The position numbers and the translations under genes were made by a program. The notes under the pieces were generated by a model. The model made no database searches. It saw only the letters and a list, made by a program, of their open reading frames with translations, and was not told the origin of the DNA. A stretch of DNA of 64,000 bases from Uloborus plumipes (lineage: Eukaryota; Arthropoda; Arachnida; Araneae; Uloboridae). This document shows, one piece after another, positions 1-11,834 of the stretch (position 1 is the stretch's first letter; every line of letters starts with the position of its first letter). The stretch is from NCBI GenBank assembly GCA_038373865.1, contig JAXGGA010000020.1, positions 1 through 64,000 on the forward strand, read 5' to 3'.

Positions 1-620
1 AAACAATAGTACCCAATGCATTTTCAGGAACAATCGGCAAAAATGTGGAAAAAAAAGGGAAAAATGTAAGAAAACAAACAGACATGATTAAAGCAGTTTT
101 GATAGAAATAGTGTGATAAAATGCATGATTTATGGTGAAAATGTTACTCTGTGTCCATAATAGCATTGCTACTAGTATAATCATGATAATAAGAATAACA
201 GCTATGTTTATCATGTAGTTGATTTTTTTTCGCAATAACAGCAATTATGAAGTTGATTTTCATTGTTCGTGTAATAACGCTATTTATGCAGTTCATATAA
301 TTCTTACAAACACAAGTTCTTGAACTATAGAACTTTTTTTTTTCTAAATATGTAATGAATGAGAAACATAAATTGAGCATTTAATTAGATAAAATGGAAA
401 TTAGAGATAATAGTTTCTTTTGAGTAATATTGGGGGGGGGGGGAGAGGGGCTTTGAAGGAACAAACAAACACTTGCAAAATTGTGGAGTTAATTTCTCAT
501 AAAGAAAAATTTTAGTGAAGCCTATTTCCTCTATAATAAAGTGAATGAAATGAAGCTTTGCTTTGCATTAATAAGAATTGAAGTAAATTACATATTAAGA
601 ATTTATTTGGTTTTATTTAG
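1..620. other. AT-rich non-coding stretch
   Basis: No open frame with coding character was found on either strand. The only marked feature is a 12-G run at 432-443. Short ORFs here are low-complexity and lack splice context. Confidence 0.5.
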
Positions 621-661
621 GAGCCGCAATAAGATGTGACTATCTTACCTTATGTGTTAAG
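621..661 (+). CDS. Candidate small internal exon
   Basis: Seen: a T-rich acceptor (GTTTTATTTAG) directly before 621 and a consensus donor (AAG|GTGAGT) directly after 661 enclose 41 bases. They are open in one phase, with two bases to complete a codon and then 13 codons (AIRCDYLTLCVK at the end), and they end in phase 0. The next candidate exon, 1386-1424, also starts in phase 0, so the two join without a frameshift across a 724-bp intron. The family is not recognised. A 41-bp exon with good splice sites can arise by chance in 64 kb, so this is an ab initio guess. Confidence 0.22.
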
Positions 662-1385
662 GTGAGTATGATAAGTTTAGAAAATTTTTATAGAAACGTT
701 ATTTTAAGAAACACATGAAGATCAGATAAAGCTTTGTGGTTTCTTCTCCTGAAACAAGATGTTAAATTGTACTCAGATTTCACTAAAATAATTTGGAATT
801 CTGAAAAGGTTTTGAATTTATCTGATAGAAAATTAAAACCATTTCAGTTCATTTGACACTTTGAGCATAAAAGGATAAAATAACTTCAGAGCAACATCAT
901 TTAAAAGCATAACATGTTGTAAAAACTGAATGTTTCTTCATTTTTGACACAGCTTATTTTTGATAAAAAGTAATGAGTTTGACAAAAAATAAACTTTTTA
1001 TCATTTTTGGAAAACTTTATAAACTAACATTTTGCTTAGATATTTCTTGAAAAGAAAGTTATCATGAGACTTACTTCTTGATATTCATACGTTCAAAAAC
1101 ATCTCTTTAATCATACAAAAACATGCTTCATTTGGACTAAACTAAGTAGGGTTGGTCATTTGGCGAAAATGGAAACATTGGGTAATGGAAACAAACTGTA
1201 TCATCACATTTGTGGTTATTTTCGAAACTGAACTATTTGGTGGGTGATCAATAGATAACATAAAGAAGACAGTCTGGGAGTTTTGCATGTCCCCAAGCAA
1301 TTATGTAGGTGGCATCCATGTTTGAAAATAACACTGAAAAAGTGTTTATTGAAGTTGAGTGATCTCACATTTACTTCTCCTTCAG

Positions 1386-1424
1386 GTCTACAAAGGCGAA
1401 GTATCTGGTTTCAATATGTATTAG
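1386..1424 (+). CDS. Candidate terminal exon with stop codon
   Basis: Seen: a strong acceptor (ACTTCTCCTTCAG) is followed in phase 0 by twelve codons (VYKGEVSGFNMY) and TAG at 1422-1424. Two AATAAA hexamers lie downstream at about 1592 and 1638, so a 3' UTR of roughly 200 bases would be consistent. The phase agrees with the candidate exon at 621-661. If real, this is the 3' end of a plus-strand gene whose body lies before the window. The product is not recognised. Confidence 0.22.
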   Translation, partial: VYKGEVSGFNMY

Positions 1425-4035
1425 TTGCCATTTGGAAAGTTACTAGAAACATTTTGTTGTGATTTTCTTTTGTGGTGTTTGGACGTTTATGCTTCCAAAA
1501 AATTCTGTAGGTGGCCTCATTGTTTGGAGCTGACATATTTAGACAAAGAAAGGAATATAATAATGATTAAAAAAATTATGGTTTGTGCTAAAAATAAAAA
1601 AAGGAAAACCAAACTGAACTTTTTTTTTTTTGAAAATAATAAATATTTTTAAGGAATTTTAAAGGAATTATCTCAAAAAATGGAGTGAAAACATTATGTA
1701 ATTAGCAGTAATGAAAAGTAAAGTATTATACAGTAAAAAGATAAATTTTATGCAACTTAAAATGATCAGTTCTTCTCAACTTACCTAATCCAGATTTTAG
1801 AACATAAAGGGAGTAATATTAAATAATACCATATGAAATAATGCCATAAACAATTTCAATATGCAGGACTTTTGAATGGATTACATCAATGCACAAAGTA
1901 TTTTTTTTCTTTTTTGACATTTGTAACCATCCGTTTCTAGTTTTCAAAATATACATACATTTAATCATCTTGGTTAAAAGTGTCACATAAAACTACAATA
2001 TTTACAATTAAAAAAACTCTTCAGGAAACACTAAATTCTTTAGCTTAAAACTCTTTTTAGGTAAAAAATTTAATTATTTGCAATAGCATTATTTACTATA
2101 TTTTAAAATGTGTTTAGATGATTTACAGATAAACTGAAAAATTCCCTTATTTATATGATGATAGTTTGGCTAAATTGTTTTCTTTTTAAAAACTTGATTT
2201 TAAACTAGCGTCACTATAAATTTTTTTTATGCTATATTTAATTTAAAAGCATTAAAACATATATTATCTTTAAATATTTTAAAGTTTCCGAAGAAAGAAA
2301 AAATTGTGTGTGTGTGTGAAAGAAAAAAGAGTTTTGTGAATATTCACAAGATTTTTAGCAAAAGAAGTGTCAATATTATTTACTAGAATTCATAATTCGG
2401 TCTCACATTAATATGTTTGCTGTCATATAATTATTTAAATACATTAAAACACCCAGTATTTTTTACCAAAGATTTTTTTCAAACAGAAGTATTTAAATTT
2501 TTATTTATTTATTTTTCTTACATAAAAAAATTAAAAAATGCTACACATATGCTGGTATGATTTTAAAAATCATATATCTTTTACAGCTGGTGATTATGTT
2601 CCAGCTTCATTATTAAGCTTTTGTATATTCATTAAAGCACACTAAAACATGTATAATCTACCAAAAATTCCACCTTGTCTCAAAAAATTGTAAATTTGTA
2701 ATTTCTTTAAACCATAAACTCATCAAACACATGTATTATTTGCTAAATAAATTTAAATAATAAAAAAAAAATAAAAATAAATGAATAAATAAAAAGGAAA
2801 CTAAAATCATTTGCTTAAATTGAAAGAGGAAAAATACATAAAGCAAATATTGAGAAAAAGTGTCCTAGATTATTTACTGCAACAGCAAATTCTTTCATGG
2901 TCTCACTTTGAATATTTTTGGATACATTTACCTATGACGTTAAAACTCATACAACTTTTCAAAATGTATACAAAATTTCAAAAATATTGAAAATTTAAAA
3001 ATCGAGATTTGTGAACAATATTTCGATAAAAATTATTAAAGAATTTAGTATGTAACTGGATTACATTTTTAATCAAGTTACATATTAAATTAAACTGTTT
3101 ACAATTCTCTTTAAGTGAGCTACTGAACAACTCTGTAGCTCTCAACACTTGGAACTTTAACATTTTAAAGCACTGCTGCCAAGTGAAAAATGTGCTTTTA
3201 AGCAAATCTCAGAAATTACATATGTAACATGAATGATCGTTTTTTTCTTCAATCATTGTATTGACATTTAAGAAATTAAACAGTATGATTTTTGGCAAGT
3301 CAGAGATGTTCGAATTGTGATTTTTTTTTTATAAATTTGAGTATGAATGACTTTTTTGAGTTTATCATTAGGTAATTCCGTTAGCTTCATGGCATATAGA
3401 AAGAATAATTTATTTAGAACAATGCTTTCCAACGCTATCGACTCCAAAATCCTTAGATCTATAAGGTTTTTCCCGGTTCCATCTCAAATTTAGGAAGAAA
3501 GCTTAAGTAGATCCACATATTAAAAGTACTTTATCTAAATATAATTAAAGGAAAACATTGTATTTTTAATTAAAATTTTAATATGAAATCGGTGTGATAC
3601 AGCAGTTAATGCCATGAAAAGTAACGACTGAAGATGTAATCAAAAACACAGTAACACGCACGTATACTATCATTGCAGTTCCACATAATTTCTTAAGCAC
3701 AACATAAAACTACACTTAAGTTTAGCGAAAGGAACAAAAGTCTATGTATATCATTAAAATTCTTAAATACATTGTATAATAACATAACAGCAAAACCACA
3801 AAACACTTTTTCCTTCAATGAGTTTAGTTAACGGAAATAGTCTATCAAATTATTTGTATTATGTAGTGTTTCTAATTGGTCGGAGTCTTTTTAAAACAAA
3901 ATAAAGTTAAAAAAGTAAACTTTTCTCAATAAACATCTCTATAAAACTATTACTTGTACTGTTAATTAAAGAAGTTCTTGCTTAGCAGTTCTTGCATGCA
4001 AACTACGTAAAGTTAAGATATGAAAATTTACTTAC
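1425..4035. other. AT-rich non-coding stretch
   Basis: Possible 3' UTR to about 1660, then very AT-rich sequence with A and T runs. No motif-bearing protein, TIR pair or tandem array was recognised. Confidence 0.45.
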
Positions 4036-4257
4036 CCATTGAAGAGTGTTACTATCCATATGGCCAGGAAAATGTTCCATGCGCAGAACATATAGAACAG
4101 TCGCGGCTGCATAACTGCGAATAATATCCAAAATGAAATTAACACTTGTAAATGGCGTGATGGTTTGTAGCAAACTGGTGAGTATCCACGCTCGCCACGC
4201 GTACAGTTTTCTCAAGTCTACGTCATATCCGTTAAAGTTAAGGCGAAAAGTTAAGGC
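4036..4257 (-). CDS. Candidate internal exon of a membrane protein
   Basis: Seen: on the minus strand 74 codons stay open from an acceptor (ATGCCAG before 4257) to a strong donor (CAATGG|GTAAGT) at 4036, phase 0 at both ends. The segment is distinctly GC-richer than its surroundings. The peptide starts ALTFRLNFNGYDVDLRKLYA. It then has hydrophobic stretches (WILTSLLQTI; ILDIIRSYAAATVLYVL) that could be one or two membrane segments, and ends HMDSNTLQW. The acceptor has a poor pyrimidine tract. The family is not recognised. It could also be a fragment of a mobile element. No partner exon was found with confidence. Confidence 0.33.
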
Positions 4258-5459
4258 CTGGCATGAGATTTATATAGTTTTTTTAACTCTAAAGTATCAA
4301 AGTTAACCCATTTCCTAAAAAACAGTGTTCGAAAAGTAAGACTAAAGCACGCGTGAATTATTTCTTTACTGAAGATTTGTCACGTTTTGCACCGGCGATC
4401 TGGGAGTGGTCGAGATTAGCTTCCTGCACTAGCGAAATTCCAAGTGTTTTGAGGACTCAAACTACTCATGTTGGGAATCATATAGCTTTCTAGACACAAA
4501 CTTTACTTATTTTAGGATTACAGAAATGATAATGATGAATGTTTGAAGTAAATTTTCAAACGTTTCTTGAGTATACTTTTGCGAGGAAACACGTGGCGAG
4601 GGAACATCAATATAACAAAGACAGATCGAATTTTAACTATGAGGATATGAAACTAATACAACACTTGAAGCAATGTACTCCTTAATCTATAATCTTTGGT
4701 TTATTCTTTACTTTGTTTGCTGTGACGTAAATGTCTGGAAATTAAGAAAAGGGATAGGTTAATACATCCGTCCTCGCAAAGCAGTCCCACTTTTCCCTAA
4801 GAATAAAAGCTCTAAACTCAACTCCTAACCTTTCATATGGCATGTAGTTAAAAAACTTTATTTCTTCATCTTAATTTTCCTCCGTTAATATCTTGGATTA
4901 GATGGAAAAACAGATATGTTTACAAGTCAATCCAGGTGAAACGAAAGCACGACCAGCAGTCACATGCAGGGGGACAATAGTGTAAAACTGTGTTAGGACA
5001 AAGGCTGGAGACTCGATAAGGCGCGATAGTACTCAATACTAGTAGACACTTGTAGGGAGTATCTAACCAAGAAGGCAATGTACCTAAAAATGTTTGTAAA
5101 AAAGGGGAAAAAATCAGAAATTGAACGAAATATGTTGTACTTGCATAGCTTTTTATTGTTTTTTGCATTATTGATACATCAGTTTTCAAATGTGACAAGG
5201 TAAAATGTGTTCTTTCATTTAAAATTCCATTTTTTTTCTTCCAAAAATGGAGAAACTTACTTTGACAGTTGATGTAGTTTTGAAAATTTTGGATTATGTG
5301 TTTATTTTCTGAAAAGCAACACGATTTAAAAAAGCTTAAATACATTTAAAATGGTATTAATTTTCGATATTTTCCCTTCCTTTACAAAAAAAAAAAAAAA
5401 AAAATGAATGTTGTGAAATTACTACTGGTTAGTAAGGAAGAACGAAAGTTTTCGGGGAG
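4258..5459. other. Non-coding stretch, mixed composition
   Basis: A GC-richer patch at 4920-5080 contains a minus-strand open frame, but only its last ~60 residues have coding-like composition and no donor or partner exon fits. A poly-A run lies at about 5385-5403. Nothing else was recognised. Confidence 0.4.
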
Positions 5460-7060
5460 TATTTTTTAAAATTGAAATGTGGATTTTTAGGGTTAGTGGA
5501 TCCGATGCTAATATGATTTACCTGTTGATGTTGTTTTCGAGCTTTAAAAAAAATATTATAAAAAAAAAAATTACCACTCTTATTAGAAATTTTAAAGGGA
5601 CTGTTGACATTGTTTGAAAATCGCTGCAGTAAGCTGACGATCGATAAAAGAATGATTTAATTAGCATTTCATTATTATTAAAATTTTCAAAGTAAGGCAA
5701 ATTTTTACAGAGATTGCTAACGTCACTTAAAAAAAATGGTAATTTTTCGCGAATAATCTCCCTGGTTAAACATGGAATTCTTCTTTTTTCCTTTTTCAGG
5801 GAAGGAAGGAGTGGGAGGGGGTCCTTGTTCAGAAATGGTCTTTATATCGATTTTGATTTTGAAATTTTAAGTTTTTTCTGATCATTTTCCGTATCATGCT
5901 GGGGACTTTGAAAGGGACAATTGAAAAAACTTTCTCTCATTTTATCTTATTTTTTTAAGGATTAGTGTCTTCATTTAAAACGAGATTTTAAGGAAAAGTT
6001 TTCATTTTTTCTGATGGATATTTTTCAAGAATATTGTCCTTATTCTAGGTGGGATTAATGTGTCTATTACGAAGAAATTCTTTGAAGCTCTGTTGACTAT
6101 ATTTCGGATGTTCTTGACGATTTTTGAAACCATTTTCTGCACTCTGATGATGAAATTTAAAGTGATCATTGAAGTTATTTGAAAACTTTGTCATTTGATT
6201 CCAAAAATAACTACTTTATTTAGAATTTAGTAATTATTGGAAACTTGTACTGAAAGTAGGATTTTTATAGAGGTTGGACAAAGGAAGATGTTTGGAGATT
6301 AATTTAGCTAGTCTAACGGGGACTTTTTGAGGGGCTAACGTCCTTGTTTTGTTGCAGCTTTTAGAGGCTCTGATGACAATACTTTTTAGGATTTTTTTTT
6401 TCTAACTGGCATCTTTCAGAAGTATTTTCCTCGTTCCACGTGGAGTTACTGCCTCTATTCCTCTGCAGATTTTAGACAATCTGTGGACGCTATTCCCCCC
6501 CCCTTTTTTTTTTCCAAATTTTGAATTTTGAAAAAAAATAAGAGAAAAAAAGGAAGCATTTTTCTTTATCCTGATGGGAAATTCTAAAAAGACGATCGAC
6601 TAAAGACATATTTTACTGATAATCTTATAATTATGGGAAACTTTTTCTGTTTTATGATTTTTAGAGTAATCCTGAATGTAATTTAGGAGAAATGATGAGT
6701 TTTGGGGAAATTATTCTTATTCGAACAGTGATTTTTTGGGCAAATATCCCTTTTCTGATGCGGTTTTAAGAGGAGCTGTTGATGTTATTTCAAATTTTTA
6801 TAACTGTTTCTGGATTCTTTTCTATAGCCTGATGGTGGATTTTAAGGAGACTCTTCACATGAGTTGAAAACTGTTACCCTTATATTTTCAGAATTTTTTT
6901 AGGGACTGATGTCCTATTTTTTTTCTATTGGAAATTGTCTGAGAGCATTTTCCTCATTCTTATGAAGCATTTTGAAGACTGTAGTCACACTAATATAATA
7001 AATGTATTTGAGAGCTGTGGTCCTTATTTTAAAGAGGACTTATATATATTCTCGGGAACT
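5460..7060. repeat. Degenerate tandem-repeat region
   Basis: Variants of a phrase combining CTGATG, GATTTTAAGG, GGACTGTTGAC and TTATTTGAAAA recur at irregular spacing of roughly 60-90 bases, for example near 5590, 5890, 6160, 6570, 6760, 6830 and 6900. Units are heavily diverged, so this looks like an old minisatellite-like expansion. Inferred by eye. A poly-C/poly-T run lies near 6494-6510. Confidence 0.3.
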
Positions 7061-9046
7061 AGTCAACTAACCAGCTGCGTAAATTGCAACCCCGCAATTC
7101 CCGAAGTGCGGGGGAGGGGGGAGGGGCAAAAGGTTTAAAGGCAATTGAGCTAAATAATAATAACAAATAAATTAATTAATAAAATAAGTAGCATTATGAG
7201 TTATGATGAAAACAAAGGGAGAAAAAGATATTTCCTCTTAAACTAATGTTACTCCAAGACTTTCTTGATGAAATTTCTATTGATACCTCGAATTTATAAC
7301 TAACCCATCCGTCTCTCATATGTTTTACGCGGATTTAGTATTTCCCTAGCGTATTTTTAGGAAGGCGCTGTGCTCTACTCTGTTTTCGCATCTCTCAATG
7401 CTCCCTTCTTACCCTTTTGAAACAATCAGCACTTGATCACAAGTTAAATCTTTCTCGGAAAGTAAAAATTTGAGCAAACGGTCTCTTTAAATGAAACTCC
7501 TTAGGTTACCATTCTCCACTAGAATTACATGAGAAGGTTGTGCTGCATTGGTGCAGATTGCAATTACTCGCACACAGATGCAGGTTTCACCTGTGATTTT
7601 TTTAACTAACAAAAACTATATAAATATTGTGAATTAAGAAAAAAGTTGAAATCATATCTATCTCAAAATTTTAGTTTTGTGCGAAAGGCATTCAAACTCC
7701 ATTGGTAAAGAGAAACACTTTAAGAATTTATTTGTCAAAAGATGGAATACAAGTGCTAAACGATTGTAAGGTAAATTTTTGAATCCTTTTAAGTTTGGAG
7801 AAATATTGCGCTTTTCAAATGATGCTGACATAAATAATTGAGGCAGACAAAAAACTCAAGCTGATGCTCAAAAAGGGGGGAAAAGAGACGAAATTAAAAA
7901 TTAGGCAATAAAAGTGACAAATATAGAAAGAATAGGAAAAATTGAGCCCCTCAGATGGGTCCGCTCTTTCTTCATGATTTCTGCCTCAAATTTACTTGTT
8001 GAAAGCCTGTTTTTTATAATGTACATTCTATAAAAAAAAGGGAAATAGCTAAAACCAGGAAAAAAATAAAAATGACAAGACAAGAAGGAAAAAATTCGTC
8101 TAATCGTACATAAATTGTCAAAAAAAAAAAAAAAAGCAACTTTCTTTTTTAATTCCTTCTTTTCATAACCAATGCATTTTTGTCTGCCTAAAAATCATAT
8201 TAATGGTTACAAGTTAAACAGCGCTGGCCCACGATACCTTATAAATTTCGGAACCAATTATTTAAAACTTTATTGACGTAACAAAATTACACTAGTCCTC
8301 CATGTCAACTGGATTAAAGAAAAAAAAACCCCTCACATTTGTTAGCTTTTGGTAATTTTTAATATTTCTGCAGTTAGTAACATACGGCGTGTAATATTGC
8401 AAAAGTAAGGAAATAAAATTAATATTTTGATTATTTTGTCGTAGATTTGTTCGTGTGCACAAGGTCATTTTTCATTTGCATTATTTCAGATTTGAGGATA
8501 CTGATTTTAGAGAGGAAATTACTTTCTTAACGTGTAATTCTTCAATTGTCCTCAAGAGCACATGAAAAATGTCTTTTGGAAATTGGTAAACAATAATATT
8601 TAAAATAAATTCACCTCTAAAAGAGCCATATTGATTTTTGAATCGCCCGCATTCATATTTTTTTAACTTCATATTCACGTCTGTCAACCGAAAAATGCAT
8701 TATTCAAAATACGTTCTTTAGTGACGCTTAGTACTTTAAACAATTCTCTTTCTTTCTGAATTCTCAATTTTCAAGCTTCTTTTAGCATTTTCCTTCGAAA
8801 AATGCATTTTCAAAACTTTATGCTTGAAAGGGTTGAAGTGCTGAAAAACAAATCGCCCAAGTTCCTCGCGTTAGTAAATATTTGAGGAAGCTCTAAGTCC
8901 AGCGCACTATTCATACTTAAATAACAGTTGGATAAAAATTTGCCCTTAATCTGACATTTTATCAAGGGATTTATCCAAATAGTATTTATTTCCCTTATGC
9001 GCCGTGCTACTTGCAGCAGTTAGGGACGAGGGAATAACTGCATTCC

Positions 9047-9048
<2 letters not shown>
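7061..9048. other. AT-rich non-coding stretch
   Basis: There is a G-rich run at 7108-7125 and A runs near 8121-8134. No coding segment, TIR pair or tandem array was recognised. Confidence 0.4.

Positions 9049-9116
<68 letters not shown>
9049..9116. repeat. (TA)n microsatellite, left of foldback element
   Basis: About 34 TA units end exactly at the terminus of the foldback element. The same tract resumes on its other side at 9768. Confidence 0.95.
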
Positions 9117-9119
<3 letters not shown>

Positions 9120-9767
9120 GGTGCCCACTCCAATCGTGGACCAATAGCTAATTTCTAAACCGTTAGAGATAAGCATATAGTTTATTTGGGAAAAAATCTC
9201 CAAATTATGAAAGGAATTTTGGGTCTATTCAATGTTTTTCAAAAAATCAAATTTTGAAAGAGTTACGAAATTTAAATTTTTATACAGCCCCCCAGTCCTA
9301 TCAATCATATTTAGTAAAACATTCTTGACACAGTAACGTTTAAAACTAAAAAAAAATCACTGTTCTGTGACAAAAATTGACCGAGTTATGACGTTTTGAA
9401 AAATCAAGATTTTAAAGGATTTCGCATACGGTCCCTTAAGCGATCTCTCGATGACGTCATGAAACAATGCAAAATCTTGATTTTTCAAAACGTCATAACT
9501 CGGTCAATTTTTGTGGTAGAAGAGTGATTTTTTTTTAGTTTTAAACGTTACAGTGTCAAGAATGTTTTACTAAATATGATTGATAGGACTGGGGGGCTGT
9601 ATAAAAATTAAAATTTCGTAACTCTTTCAAAATTTGATTTTTTGAAAAACATTGAATAGACCCAAAATTTCTTTCATAATTTGGAGATTTTTTCCCAAAT
9701 AAACTATATGCTTATCTCTAACGGTTTAGAAATTAGCTATTGGTCCACGATTGGAGTGGACACCCTG
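9117..9767. mobile_element. Foldback (long-TIR) element, copy A
   Basis: Seen: 651 bp beginning CAGGGTGCCCACTCCAATCG and ending with the near-exact reverse complement. The two arms pair over almost their whole length (about 300 bp each) around a short asymmetric centre near 9410-9475 that contains ATGACGTCAT. Flanking TA dinucleotides fit a TA target duplication of the Tc1/mariner type. No transposase is encoded; frames running through the arms are shadows. A second copy lies at 49568-50223 with its centre in the opposite orientation. The insertion sits inside a (TA)n tract. Confidence 0.9.
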
Positions 9768-10553
<786 letters not shown>

Positions 10554-10930
10554 CACTGTTAAAAATTCAGGAAACTTTTATGGTAAATACTACTGTAAAA
10601 TGTTGCATTTACAGTAACGAAAATATTTACAGTAAATTGTACCATAAAAAAGAAACGATTACAGCGCCAGTTGATAAACCACGTGACTTACTGAGCGAAG
10701 CACGTAATACTCAATTTCTGTTCGTCATGTGTGGTCTATTCGGTACAATGGATAGAGAAGCGAAGTGCGATAACTGCGTCTTGGGTTCGATCCTAGCTGC
10801 TTGCATTTTTTAACTCTACTTTTCTCTACCGTAAAATTCTACAATAAAATTGGATTTTACGGTGAAAGTTACTGGCAATATGGATGCCAGTAACTTTTAC
10901 CGTAAAATTTCAGGAACATTTTTAACAGTG
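10554..10930. mobile_element. Short TIR element (CACTGTTAAAA ends) with tRNA-like core
   Basis: Seen: the left end CACTGTTAAAAATTCAGGAA and right end ...CATTTTTAACAGTG are inverted repeats flanked by TA on both sides. Sub-terminal TTTACGGTAAA-type motifs are mirrored. The 377-bp body has no transposase. A tRNA-like segment with a good B box lies at 10729-10800. The terminus resembles those of 50637-55914 and, less closely, 22273-22957, so these may share one mobilising transposase (inference). Confidence 0.75.
10729..10800 (+). pseudogene. tRNA-derived segment (tRNA-Arg-like)
   Basis: GGTTCGATCC near 10784-10793 is a good RNA polymerase III B box. About 45 bases upstream, CGGTACAATGGATAGAG resembles the D-arm/A-box of arginine tRNAs (CAATGGATAG). 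A complete cloverleaf cannot be paired: the acceptor stem is not convincing. It reads as a decayed tRNA or SINE head captured inside the TIR element, not a functional tRNA. Confidence 0.45.
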
Positions 10931-11148
10931 TAGGCCAACCACGGTTTAGGTTTTGACTCCTTTCTCTTGGTCAAAAACTAGAACGGTAAAATGTAGCTAA
11001 AAGTATAAATTATTCCAATAATATATTTGAGCAACGTATTTTTTCCCTTTTAACCAGAATATCTTTGAAAAACACATTGTAAGTCAAGCATTTATTCTCT
11101 TTGCAATAATTTTTGAATGTTAATATACTTTTGAAACATACTTTGCAG

Positions 11149-11318
11149 GGTTTTGAAATTTTACGCTAAATCTGAAAAAGGATTTTTCAGTAAGAGTCCT
11201 GATAGTGAAGGTCGAGTAAAGCATCTTTTACCATTTACTCTAAACGGAGATAAAAAGCTTGCAGTTTCACATTTTCTTGCAAATGTAAAAAAAACGACAT
11301 CCGTAGAAGAATTTAGGA
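11149..11318 (+). CDS. Candidate internal exon, product unknown (best host exon)
   Basis: Seen: acceptor CATACTTTGCAG before 11149 and donor GGA|GTAAGT after 11318 enclose 170 bases. One phase stays open throughout (one base, 56 codons, one base). The peptide is hydrophilic and lysine/serine-rich: it begins VLKFYAKSEKGFFSKSPDSE, continues through LLPFTLNGDKKLAVSHFLAN and ends TTSVEEFR. Composition and codon use look coding compared with the flanks. The family is not recognised. The minus strand is also open over this interval, but without such splice signals. No upstream or downstream exon in matching phase was established; intron insertions (a Tc1 element starts 516 bp downstream) could separate them. 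Confidence 0.42.
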
Positions 11319-11834
11319 GTAAGTAATCCCAGTAAAGTATTAAAATTGCCAAAACTGTGGCCTTTAGTTGATTGCTAAACTTGTCACCACAAATGTTTCT
11401 GAAACTTTTTTCAAGAATGAGTTTCATGAAGAGTAAATATTGCTCAAGATTAACAGCCACCCTCCTTGCAAAACTAACGGTAAAAAACTCACTTAAGACA
11501 TCAAATTTTATTTCTCCCAGAGGTTTTTGAATGCAAGTGTGCCTAGCTACTGAATTTGTATAATTTTTTGAGTTTAAGTTCAAAAAAATCTAAAAAGGAA
11601 TACAAGGTCTTTTTGACCTTGACAATTTTTTTCAAATTTATCCAAATCTCACTTAACGTGTTAACCCTTGAGCTAGGCAAACATGTTGGAATAAAAAAAA
11701 TCAGCTTGACCCTGTGAAAACTCCGTCGAGGAGTTTAAATTTGCAATCATGAATATATTTGGCAGATCATCTTTATGCAATTGGAATTTAAGAGAGCCCA
11801 CTTTATCCCAAGGTCCAATTTATATGGACAGGTA
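11319..11834. other. Probable intron sequence with one weak exon-like segment
   Basis: About 11778-11832 carries an acceptor-like TTTGGCAG and a donor-like CAG|GTA. The short open frame (ending GPIYMD) is in the wrong phase to follow 11149-11318 directly. The Tc1 element is inserted at the TA of this donor-like site. Confidence 0.3.

Noticed and set aside
4920..5345. 141-codon minus-strand ORF
   Set aside because: The upper half is low-complexity AT-rich. Only the last ~60 codons look coding, in a frame competing with another after an acceptor-like site. No partner exon.
10729..10800. Functional tRNA gene
   Set aside because: Only the B box and part of the D-arm are good. The acceptor stem and anticodon arm do not pair convincingly.
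11161..11583. 140-codon minus-strand ORF
   Set aside because: It overlaps the plus-strand exon candidate, has no recognisable domain or splice context, and ends in the same interval by chance.
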